This document shows, piece by piece, positions 54,363-62,250 of a DNA stretch of 64,000 nucleotides. The DNA is from an uncultured Parafilimonas sp. (lineage in GTDB: Bacteria; Bacteroidota; Bacteroidia; Chitinophagales; Chitinophagaceae): positions 124,001 to 188,000 of the forward strand of contig CAIRZB010000100.1 in NCBI GenBank assembly GCA_903882935.1. Direction: 5' to 3'. The stretch's first letter is position 1. Each line of letters opens with the position of its first letter. Under the pieces are notes generated by a model that was given only the letters and a program-made list of their open reading frames with translations, was not told the DNA's origin and made no database searches. Made by a program: the position numbers and the translations under genes.

Positions 54363-54439
54363 CCATGGACTATCAACCATGGACTATCAACCATGGACGA
54401 TGGACTAATTCACGATTGACGTTTAACGATTCACGTTTA
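54363..54439 (+). repeat. Eleven-unit heptamer array running into the start codon of GMC gene 3
   Basis: In-phase 7-bp units from 54363: CCATGGA and CTATCAA alternate, then shift to ACGATTG, ACGTTTA and ACGATTC types. The last unit contains the A of the ATG at 54439. Its last 31 bases (54408-54438) are repeated in inverted form, 28 of 31 identical, at 58045-58075, directly after GMC gene 4. Confidence 0.85.
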
Positions 54440-56166
54440 TGCCCGACACATCGTATGTAAATATTAACTCAGGGGGCGTTGCCAAAAACACGTTTGATGC
54501 CATTGTGATAGGCTCTGGCATAAGCGGCGGTTGGGCGGCCAAGGAGTTGTGTGAGCATGGCCTTAAAACATTGGTGTTGGAGCGGGGCCGCAATGTGGAG
54601 CATTTAAAAGACTACCCTACCGCCACCATGGCACCTTGGCAGTTTAACCACAGGGGCCAAATGCCGGCTAAATTTGTACAGGAAAATCCATTAATTACAA
54701 AAGCTGCTGGCTTTGGAGAAGACACCGAGCATTTTTTTATAAAAGACAGCGACCATCCTTATGTGCAGGAGAAGCCGTTTGAATGGATACGCGGATACCA
54801 AGTAGGCGGCAAATCGCTCATATGGGGCCGCGCTTGCCCACGGTGGAGCGAATATGAATTTATAAACCCCGCCCGCTTTGGGTACGGTATTGAATGGCCG
54901 ATAGGGTACAACGATATTGCGCCTTGGTACAGCCATGTGGAAGGCTTTGCCGGTATATGCGGCAACGCCGACGGGTTGGAGGCCATGCCAGACGGCAACT
55001 ACTTGCCCGCGTTTGCGTTTAACAATGTAGAAAAAGAAATAAAAAGCAGGCTGAGTGCCAAATACACTGACAGGCATTTGATACAAGGGCGCTGGGCCCA
55101 CCTATCCGAAGCGAGGGATATACACCTGCAGCAAGGCAGGGGGCGGTGCCAAGTAAGAGACATGTGTATGCGCGGCTGCCCGTTTGGGGGATATTTTAGT
55201 TCAAATTCATCTACCCTGCCTTGGGCGGCAAAAACGGGCAACCTAACCATTAGGCCGTTTTCTGTGGTACACAGCATTATTTACGATGAGCAAAAAGGTA
55301 AAGCAGTAGGTGTACGCGTGGTGGATACCAATACCAAACAAACCACCGACTATTTTGCACGCATCATATTCACCAATGCTTCGGCACTCAACAGCAACCT
55401 GGTATTACTCAATTCAACCTCCAAGCGTTTTCCCAACGGGTTGGGCAACGACAGTGGGCTGTTAGGCAAATACGTGTGTTTCCAAAACTACCGAGGCGCG
55501 CTGGGCGGAAATATCGATGGCTTTTTGGATACCTACTATTATGGCCGTAGGCCGGCCGAAAGCATGATGGCCAACTTTAGGAACATTAAGAAGAACGACA
55601 TGGATTTTGTAGGGGGCTACATGGCTTTTGTGGATATTAACCGGGACAGGGGTATTAGAAACAGTGCGGAACAAATTGGTGCAGGCTTTAAAGAGGCCAT
55701 GGGCGAGGCCGGCGGCTGGAACATATACATGTACATGCAGGGCGAAACAATACCCAAGGAAACCAACCAGGTGTACTTAAGCAAGGATAAAAAAGACCAA
55801 TGGGGAATACCCCAGCTGGTTATGAACGTGGGCTACGACAACAACGACGAAAAGCTTTTGAAGGACTTTATTACCCAAGGCCAGGAAATGTTTGATGCCG
55901 TTGGCGTAAAAGACATAGTTACGTACGATAACCATTGGGCACCCGGCCGCGATATACACGAAATGGGTGGCTGTAGGATGGGCAAAGACCCAAACACATC
56001 TTTACTGAACGCACATAACCAGTTGCACCACTGTAAAAATGTGTTTGTTACCGATGGTGCTTGTATGACGAGCACCGCCAACCAAAGCCCCAGCATTTTG
56101 TATATGGCGTTAACCGCCAGGGCCGCCAACTATGCCGTGGAGGAGCTGAAGAGGGGAAACCTTTAA
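54439..56166 (+). CDS. GMC oxidoreductase 3 (subfamily B), catalytic Asn replaced
   Basis: 575 residues. Shares with copy 4, but not 1, 2 and 5, a 15-residue N-terminal extension (VNINSGGVAKNTFDAIVIGS), EKPFEWIRGYQVGGKSLIWGR, and YFSSNSSTLPWAAKTGNLTIR. Cluster cysteines Cys237/Cys243/Cys247 are present. The catalytic His507 is kept in DIHEMGGCRMG, but the position equivalent to the second catalytic residue, Asn in the other four (NPSLTYM), is Ser550 (QSPSILYM). This may alter or abolish activity, or shift substrate. The start sits directly after the heptamer array. Confidence 0.94.
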   Translation: MPDTSYVNINSGGVAKNTFDAIVIGSGISGGWAAKELCEHGLKTLVLERGRNVEHLKDYPTATMAPWQFNHRGQMPAKFVQENPLITKAAGFGEDTEHFFIKDSDHPYVQEKPFEWIRGYQVGGKSLIWGRACPRWSEYEFINPARFGYGIEWPIGYNDIAPWYSHVEGFAGICGNADGLEAMPDGNYLPAFAFNNVEKEIKSRLSAKYTDRHLIQGRWAHLSEARDIHLQQGRGRCQVRDMCMRGCPFGGYFSSNSSTLPWAAKTGNLTIRPFSVVHSIIYDEQKGKAVGVRVVDTNTKQTTDYFARIIFTNASALNSNLVLLNSTSKRFPNGLGNDSGLLGKYVCFQNYRGALGGNIDGFLDTYYYGRRPAESMMANFRNIKKNDMDFVGGYMAFVDINRDRGIRNSAEQIGAGFKEAMGEAGGWNIYMYMQGETIPKETNQVYLSKDKKDQWGIPQLVMNVGYDNNDEKLLKDFITQGQEMFDAVGVKDIVTYDNHWAPGRDIHEMGGCRMGKDPNTSLLNAHNQLHHCKNVFVTDGACMTSTANQSPSILYMALTARAANYAVEELKRGNL

Positions 56167-56167
56167 A

Positions 56168-56194
56168 ACCCCCTGCGCCCCCTAAAGGGGGGAA
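56168..56194. repeat. C-run/G-run element after the stop of GMC gene 3
   Basis: ACCCCCTGCGCCCCCTAAAG followed by GGGGGAAC, almost the exact reverse complement of the element at 50211-50236, two bases after the stop. Confidence 0.65.
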
Positions 56195-56286
56195 CGCCTA
56201 AAAAGCGTACGGTTTACTTGAATAGGTGTTGGTTAGAATATTGATTTGAATATTAGGGTGTATAAATAAAAAATAGGCGGTTTAAA

Positions 56287-56315
56287 AGTCTCCCCATTAG
56301 GGGGCGGAAGGGGTT
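56287..56315 (+). repeat. C-run/G-run element before GMC gene 4
   Basis: AGTCTCCCCATTAGGGGGCG followed by GAAGGGGTTTT, two bases before the ATG at 56318; again the purine-rich half covers the ribosome-binding position. Confidence 0.6.
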
Positions 56316-56317
56316 TT

Positions 56318-58045
56318 ATGGCAGATACTACGCATATCAATATCAATTCGGGTGGGGTGGTAAAAAACACCTACGATGCCATTGTTATCGGCTCTGGCAT
56401 CAGCGGTGGCTGGGCTGCCAAGGAACTGTGCGAGCAGGGGTTAAAAACGCTGGTGTTGGAAAGGGGTAAGAACGTGGTGCATTTGAAGGATTACCCCACG
56501 GCCACCAAAGCACCCTGGGAGTTTGCCCACCGCGGCCAAATGCCTTTGGAGGTTACTAAAAACAACCCAGTGGTAAGCCGTTGTTATGCCTTTGGCGAAT
56601 CAACGCAACATTTTTTTGTAAAAGACAATGAGCACCCCTACATACAGGAAAAACCATACGACTGGATACGTGGTTACCAAGTTGGCGGTAAATCGCTGCT
56701 TTGGGCCCGCCAAACCCAACGCTGGAGCCGGTTTGATTTTGAAGGGCCGGCAAGAGACGGCTTTGGCGACTGGCCGATACGGTATGAAGACCTTGCCCCT
56801 TGGTACAGCCATGTGGAATTATTCGCGGGCATCAGCGGCAACCGAGACGGGGTGGAAACCTTGCCCGACGGTGAATTTTTGCCAGCCTGGGATATGAACG
56901 GCCCCGAGATAGCCGCGCAGCAAAAAATAATGGCCAAGTTTAAAGACAGGCATGTGGTGCAAGGGCGTTGTGCACACCTTACCCAGCCCAAACCCATACA
57001 CATACAGCAAGGCCGCAACCAATGCCAGGCGAGAAGCCTTTGCGAGCGTGGTTGCCCTTTTGGCGGTTATTTTAGTTCCAACGCCTCTACCCTACCATGG
57101 GCGGCCAAAACGGGTAATTTAACCATTCGGCCCAACTCTGTGGTACACTCCATTTTGTACGACGACAAAAAAAACATTGCCACAGGCGTTCGCATTATTG
57201 ACACCGATACCAAACAGGTAACAGAATATTTTGCCAAGGTTATTTTTGTAAATGCCGCCTGTTTAAATTCAAACTTAATACTGTTAAATTCCACCTCCAA
57301 CCGTTTTCCGAAAGGGTTGGGTAATGATTACGATGTGTTGGGCAGGTACATGGCCTTCCATAATTACCGGGGTACGCTTAGTGCGCCTTATGACGGCCCT
57401 GCTGACAAATATTACTATGGCAGGCGGCCTACACAGCCCATGATGCCCAACTTTAGAAATGTTTACAAACAGGAAACTGATTTTTTACGCGGGTACATGA
57501 CGTTTTATGGCGTTGGGCGCGGTAATGCATACCCAAAAGATGGCGAGGCACAACTAGGGGGTTCTTTTAAAGATACCATCAGCGAGGCCGGCGATTGGTA
57601 TATAAGTATGATGATGCAAGGCGAAACCATACCCAAGGCCAGCAACCATGTGCGGCTAAGCCCCGACAAAAAAGATACTTGGGGCATTCCACAATTGGTT
57701 ACTTCCATTGGGTACGACGACAATGATGAAAAATCGATGAAGGATTTTTTGGCCAGGGGGTCTGAAATGCTTGAAGCGGCAGGCTGCAAAAATATATCGC
57801 AAAGCGACAGCAAACAAGCACCCGGCCTGGATATTCACGAAATGGGCGGTATACGTATGGGTAAAGACCCCAAAACTTCCATGCTAAATGGCTTTAACCA
57901 ATTGCATGCCTGCAAAAACGTTTTTGTTACCGACGGGGCCAGCATGCACAGCACGAGTACGCAAAACCCGTCGCTAACATATATGGCATTAACTGCAAGG
58001 GCAGCCAATTACGCAGTTGCGGAGTTGAAGAAAGGCAATATTTAA
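56318..58045 (+). CDS. GMC oxidoreductase 4 (subfamily B)
   Basis: 575 residues, closest to copy 3 (same N-terminal extension ININSGGVVKNTYDAIV, same PYDWIRGYQVGGKSLLW). Cluster cysteines Cys236/Cys242/Cys246 in CQARSLCERGC. Catalytic motifs DIHEMGGIRMG and QNPSLTYMA are complete, unlike copy 3. The FAD-contact motif reads LLWARQ instead of LLWGRQ. The stop codon touches the long heptamer array. No export signal. Confidence 0.95.
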   Translation: MADTTHININSGGVVKNTYDAIVIGSGISGGWAAKELCEQGLKTLVLERGKNVVHLKDYPTATKAPWEFAHRGQMPLEVTKNNPVVSRCYAFGESTQHFFVKDNEHPYIQEKPYDWIRGYQVGGKSLLWARQTQRWSRFDFEGPARDGFGDWPIRYEDLAPWYSHVELFAGISGNRDGVETLPDGEFLPAWDMNGPEIAAQQKIMAKFKDRHVVQGRCAHLTQPKPIHIQQGRNQCQARSLCERGCPFGGYFSSNASTLPWAAKTGNLTIRPNSVVHSILYDDKKNIATGVRIIDTDTKQVTEYFAKVIFVNAACLNSNLILLNSTSNRFPKGLGNDYDVLGRYMAFHNYRGTLSAPYDGPADKYYYGRRPTQPMMPNFRNVYKQETDFLRGYMTFYGVGRGNAYPKDGEAQLGGSFKDTISEAGDWYISMMMQGETIPKASNHVRLSPDKKDTWGIPQLVTSIGYDDNDEKSMKDFLARGSEMLEAAGCKNISQSDSKQAPGLDIHEMGGIRMGKDPKTSMLNGFNQLHACKNVFVTDGASMHSTSTQNPSLTYMALTARAANYAVAELKKGNI

Positions 58046-58164
58046 AACGTGAATCGTGAAACGTGAATCGTCAATCGGGAATCGTCAAACGTGAATCGTG
58101 AAAGGGGAATCGGGAATCGGGAATCGTGAATCGGGAAACGGGAAACGGCAATGGTGAATGGGGT
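58045..58164 (+). repeat. Sixteen-unit heptamer array directly after GMC gene 4
   Basis: Units of the AACGTGA, ATCGTGA and ATCGGGA types run in phase from 58046 to 58157, with a degenerate unit to 58164. The first 31 bases are the inverted counterpart of the end of the array before GMC gene 3. Confidence 0.9.
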
Positions 58165-58253
58165 GTGGCGGAGCTGGAATCGGGATTGGAGATCATAGGG
58201 CGGCGAATTTCAGACTTGATAGTTAGCATTTGAAACCAAGATAAAATAAGGGT

Positions 58254-59933
58254 ATGGCAGACAATACTTTTGACGCAATCGTAGTAGGCTCGGGAATAAG
58301 CGGCGGCTGGGCAGCCAAGGAACTTACCGAAAAAGGCCTAAAGGTGCTTATGCTGGAACGTGGGCGCAACTTTGAACATGTGAAAGACTATCAGTCAGCC
58401 AACAAAAACCCTTGGGATTTTGACCACCATGGCAAGCCCACGCAGGCGCAGTTAAAGCAACACCCTATTATAGCCCGTACATGGGGCAAAGTTGAACCGA
58501 TAATGGATTATTGGGCCAACGATGTTGATGCGCCCTATACGGAGGTGAAGCCCTTTAAATGGTGGCGCGCCTACCAATTGGGTGGCCGAAGCATTTTGTG
58601 GGGGCGGCAAAGCTACCGTTGGAGCGATATAGATTTTGACGCTAACGCCAAGGACGGCTGGGCCATAGACTGGCCAATACGGTACAAGGATATTGAGCCT
58701 TGGTACAACCACGTAGAAGAGTTCATAGGCGTAAGCGGGTCAAAAGAAGGGCTTGCCCATTTGCCAGACGGGCATTTTTTGCCCCCCATGGATATGAACA
58801 GTGTAGAAAAAGACGTAGCTGCCCGTATTAAACAACAGTATAAAGGGCAACGGCATATGATAATAGGCCGGGTTGCCAACCTAACCGAGGCCATACCGGG
58901 CAGAACAAAATGCCAGTTTAGGAACCGCTGTTGGGAGGGCTGCCCGTTTGGTGGCTATTTCAGTACACAATCGTCAACACTGCCGGCGGCATTAAAAACA
59001 GGCAACCTTACTGTGAGGCCTTGGAGCATTGTAACAAAGGTTATTTATGACAAAAACACCAAAAAAGCCAAGGGTGTTGAAATACTGGATGCAGAAAACA
59101 ACAAAACCTACGAATACTACTCAAAAATTGTATTCTTAAATGCATCGGCATTAAATTCTGCCTGGGTACTCATGAACTCTGCCACAGATGTTTGGCCAGA
59201 CGGCTTGGGCAGCAGCAGCGGCGAGCTAGGCCATAACATTATGGACCACCATTACAATGTGGGTGCGGCAGGTGAGATAGAAGGGTTTGAAGACAAATAT
59301 TATTACGGCCGCCGGGCTAACGGCATTTATATAGTACGATTTGCCAACCTACTCGGCGACAAGCGGGACTACCTGCGTGGCTTTGGTTACCAAGGTGCGG
59401 GCAGCCGGGGAAGCTGGAGCCGCGAGGTTGCCGAATTAAACGTTGGTGCCACTTTTAAGGAAGCACTTACCGAACCTGGCCATTGGAGCATGGGCATTAC
59501 AGGCTTTGGCGAACTATTGCCTTACCACGACAACAAAATAACACTGGATAAAACGAAAAAAGATAAATGGGGCCTGCCTGTGCTGGCAATGGATGCAGCG
59601 TTAAAAGAAAACGAGCTAAAAATGCGCAAGGATATTGTGGCCGAAGCACAGGCCATGCTTGCCGCAGGTGGGGTAAAAAACATAGTAACCCACGACAATG
59701 GCCACCAAATTGGCGACGGCATACACGAAATGGGTACGGCCCGCATGGGCAAAGACCCCAAAACATCTGTGTTAAACGAGCATAACCAAGTTTGGGACGC
59801 GCAAAATGTTTTTGTGACCGACGGGGCCTGTATGGTGTCTTCATCCTGTGTAAACCCATCGCTTACATACATGGCGTTAACCGCCAGGGCGGCCAATTAT
59901 GCAGTAGAGGAATTGAAAAAAGGCAACCTGTAA
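58254..59933 (+). CDS. GMC oxidoreductase 5 (subfamily A)
   Basis: 559 residues, same length as copy 2 and the same subfamily as copies 1 and 2: MADNTFDAIVVGSGISGGWA, RAYQLGGRSILWGRQ (WWRAYQLGG in place of WFRGYHVGG), cluster cysteines Cys220/Cys226/Cys230 in CQFRNRCWEGC, MNSATDVWPDGLGSSSGELG, catalytic GIHEMGTARMG and NPSLTYMA. Last catalytic gene before the shared subunit, 134 bases upstream of it. No export signal. Confidence 0.95.
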   Translation: MADNTFDAIVVGSGISGGWAAKELTEKGLKVLMLERGRNFEHVKDYQSANKNPWDFDHHGKPTQAQLKQHPIIARTWGKVEPIMDYWANDVDAPYTEVKPFKWWRAYQLGGRSILWGRQSYRWSDIDFDANAKDGWAIDWPIRYKDIEPWYNHVEEFIGVSGSKEGLAHLPDGHFLPPMDMNSVEKDVAARIKQQYKGQRHMIIGRVANLTEAIPGRTKCQFRNRCWEGCPFGGYFSTQSSTLPAALKTGNLTVRPWSIVTKVIYDKNTKKAKGVEILDAENNKTYEYYSKIVFLNASALNSAWVLMNSATDVWPDGLGSSSGELGHNIMDHHYNVGAAGEIEGFEDKYYYGRRANGIYIVRFANLLGDKRDYLRGFGYQGAGSRGSWSREVAELNVGATFKEALTEPGHWSMGITGFGELLPYHDNKITLDKTKKDKWGLPVLAMDAALKENELKMRKDIVAEAQAMLAAGGVKNIVTHDNGHQIGDGIHEMGTARMGKDPKTSVLNEHNQVWDAQNVFVTDGACMVSSSCVNPSLTYMALTARAANYAVEELKKGNL

Positions 59934-60067
59934 TGCTGGTGCGGCTGGGTTAACCAAAAATGGCCATCATTAGCAACCATAAAAAAAAGGACAGCGTTTG
60001 GTGTAAAACAAAATAGTATTACGACTTATAAAAAACAATAACTTTAATTTTTCAAATATCACGAATC

Positions 60068-60634
60068 ATGAACAGAAGAGATGCCTTATCCAGAGTTGCC
60101 CTAATACTGGGCGGTACAATCATCGGGGCCGAAGCATTCCTATCGGGCTGTAAAAACCCTTCCCCATCAGCAGCGGGAACATTTTCTGCCGATGATATTG
60201 CTTTTTTAGATGAAGTAGGCGAAACCATTTTGCCTGCCACCACCACCCCAGGTGCCAAAGAAGCAAAGATTGGGCAGTTTATGAAAACCATTGTGACCGA
60301 TTGCTACGAAGAAAAAGACCAAAAAATATTTGCCGAAGGTATTGGCAAATTGAAAGAGGCCAGCAAAAAGAAGTACAGCAAAGATTTTATGGAACTTTCC
60401 GCTGCTGAAAAGCATGACCTGCTGGTTGAGCTAGACAAAGAAGCCAAAGATTACAACAAAACCAAAAAAGAGGGTGCCCCCAACCATTATTTTGCGATGG
60501 TTAAGCAGTTGACTGTTTGGGGCTATTTTACAAGCGAGCCAGGTGCTACCAAAGCCTTGCGCTACGTACCCATACCGGGCCATTACGATGGAAATTACCC
60601 TTACAAAAAAGGTGACAAGGCTTGGGCTTTATAG
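60068..60634 (+). CDS. Gluconate 2-dehydrogenase subunit 3-like protein, Tat lipoprotein
   Basis: 188 residues of the Gluconate_2-dh3 family, the small subunit that pairs with GMC catalytic subunits in gluconate, FAD-glucose and lactose dehydrogenases. N-terminal twin arginine (RR at 3-4 in MNRRDALSRVALILGG) plus lipobox LSGC with Cys28: a Tat-exported lipoprotein. The family core is visible in DDIAFLDEVGETILPATTTPGAKEA (shown here in parts: FLDEVGETILPATTTPGA) and in KQLTVWGYFTSEPGATKAL. It is the only such subunit in the window, after five GMC genes, so it probably serves several or all of them as export carrier. Confidence 0.93.
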   Translation: MNRRDALSRVALILGGTIIGAEAFLSGCKNPSPSAAGTFSADDIAFLDEVGETILPATTTPGAKEAKIGQFMKTIVTDCYEEKDQKIFAEGIGKLKEASKKKYSKDFMELSAAEKHDLLVELDKEAKDYNKTKKEGAPNHYFAMVKQLTVWGYFTSEPGATKALRYVPIPGHYDGNYPYKKGDKAWAL

Positions 60635-60855
60635 AGTATAAACAAAAAAACGTAGTTATTAAACGTACCTGTGCCATTGGGTTTTAGGTACTTTACAAAT
60701 AAAGTGCATTGTGCATTGATGAAGAACCAAGCACTTTGTTGGCTACTATTTTTTACAAAATGTGTAAATGTGGTTTGTTTAATTGTTTATTGGCAGATTG
60801 ATATTAATTTGCCAAACATTAAACACACCTTATTTACACATTTTAATTTGTGACT

Positions 60856-61743
60856 ATGATGTACAACAGGCGTAAATTTTTGCAAACCACGGGTATTGCA
60901 GCGGCAGGCTCGCTATTGGTAAAAAATGCGGCGGCGGCATACAAAACAGGCGAGATAAAGAACATCGCCCTACAGCTTTGGACGGTTAAAGAAGATATGG
61001 ACAAGGACCCTAAGGGTACCCTTAGCCAAATAGCGTCTTATGGCTATACCGAAATTGAAGGCTTTGAAGGCAGTAAAGGCATGTTTTGGGGCATGACACC
61101 AGCCGAATTTGAGGCGTATACAAAAAGTTTAGGTATTAAAATGGTATCGAGCCATTGCAACAATACTAATCAACTAGGCGGTAAAGACGGCTTGGAAGGC
61201 AAGGCTGTACAGGCTATATCCATCGGTATGAGATACCTGTTGTGCCCTTACAAAGGCCCCCAAAAATCAATTGACGATTTTAAACGCATTGCCGATGAAT
61301 TCAACGGGTGCGGTAAAATATGCAAAAGAAACGGTGTAACGTTTGGCTACCACAACCACGACTATACCTTTAAACCTGTAGACGGCCAAATACCCATGGA
61401 TGTGCTGTTGGACAATACGGACCCCGACTTGGTTGTATTTGAACTAGACCTTTACTGGGCCATAACCGCAGGCATTGACCCGATACATTATTTTGACAAA
61501 TACCCCAAACGATTCAGGCTGGTTCACGTGAAGGACAGGAAGAAAGACGCAGCCCAAGGCGACGGCGACGCAAGCTGTATTTTGGGTGAAGGCCAAATAG
61601 GCTGGGAGTCGCTATTACGCCATGGCAAAAACAGGGGCGTAAGGTATTTTATTGTTGAGCAGGAGCGCTTTGACAACAGCACCCCGCTGGCGAGCGCTGA
61701 GGCCGATGCCAAATATTTAAAACCACTGATAAGAAGGATTTAA
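60856..61743 (+). CDS. Tat-exported sugar phosphate isomerase/epimerase-like protein
   Basis: About 296 residues. Start at 60856 or 60859 (a GTG at 60850 is also open). Twin-arginine signal NRRKFLQTTGIAAAGSLLV. TIM barrel: NIALQLWTVKEDMDKDPKGT at the first strand, VSSHCNNTNQLGG, FGYHNHDYTFKPV with the His ligands, LDLYWAITAGIDPIHYF, RLVHVKDRKKD and ILGEGQIGWESLL. A distinct paralogue of the protein at 49169. Last gene of the plus arm, followed by a strong terminator. Periplasmic action on the products of the GMC enzymes is a reasonable inference. Confidence 0.92.
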   Translation: MMYNRRKFLQTTGIAAAGSLLVKNAAAAYKTGEIKNIALQLWTVKEDMDKDPKGTLSQIASYGYTEIEGFEGSKGMFWGMTPAEFEAYTKSLGIKMVSSHCNNTNQLGGKDGLEGKAVQAISIGMRYLLCPYKGPQKSIDDFKRIADEFNGCGKICKRNGVTFGYHNHDYTFKPVDGQIPMDVLLDNTDPDLVVFELDLYWAITAGIDPIHYFDKYPKRFRLVHVKDRKKDAAQGDGDASCILGEGQIGWESLLRHGKNRGVRYFIVEQERFDNSTPLASAEADAKYLKPLIRRI

Positions 61744-62250
61744 CACTGTTTATACTTTATAACAACGAAAGCGGCCGCATTGTAATGGCCGCTTTTTTTG
61801 TAGGGGTAAACCCATGTAACAATAACATTTAAAAATTAGCTCTTTTACCCGCTTTCCTTTTTTATTGGAGCAACTGTTTGCAAATTGTAGTAGATGTTGT
61901 AAACGAAACCGCAACAAAGTAATGGGCAGTGCAGTTGGATTCAGCTACAACAAGAGAAGAGGTGCCGACAATACCAAATAGCGGGCACCGTGGCTAGTTG
62001 GTGGTTTGCTGCGCGCAAAAACATATCTTACATCGCCCACACACAACCTTTAGCAACCTAAGATTCAATACCCAAATGCTTTTAAATGTCATGTATTGAG
62101 CTTGCCAACGAAACTTGCTGAGCCAGCTTAGAGCAAAGCCCTTAGTGCGAAATGTCCATTTTATTCCCACTTTAACAAAGGCCTGTCTTACACCCCTGTC
62201 TTACCCAATAGTTCGGGTAATTCTTCTTCCCCAATCCCTACCTTTACCGT
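61744..62250. other. Intergenic region before lipB
   Basis: About 500 bases. It contains the terminator at 61768-61799. The rest shows no recognisable gene, repeat or RNA on either strand. Confidence 0.5.
61768..61799 (+). terminator. Terminator of the GMC arm
   Basis: AAAGCGGCC (61768-61776) pairs with GGCCGCTTT (61787-61795), followed by further Ts. 25 bases after the stop of the last TIM-barrel gene. Confidence 0.92.

Larger units (their letters stand above)
53937..54438. other. Spacer between GMC genes 2 and 3
   Basis: 501 bases: a C-rich element after the stop (53940-53973), a 14-bp perfect inverted repeat (54036-54075), a G-rich half-element (54088-54113) and an 11-unit heptamer array that runs into the next ATG. 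Open frames of 81 codons (plus, 54174-54419) and 104 codons (minus) cover the middle, but neither resembles a known protein. Confidence 0.6.

Noticed and set aside
54174-54419. 81-codon open frame in the GMC 2-3 spacer, and a 104-codon frame opposite it
   Set aside because: Neither has a recognisable domain or signal; the plus-strand frame ends inside the heptamer array. Recorded only as spacer content.
58045-58164. CRISPR array interpretation of the tandem repeats
   Set aside because: Units are 7 bp with no spacers of constant length and no cas genes; this is a short tandem repeat.
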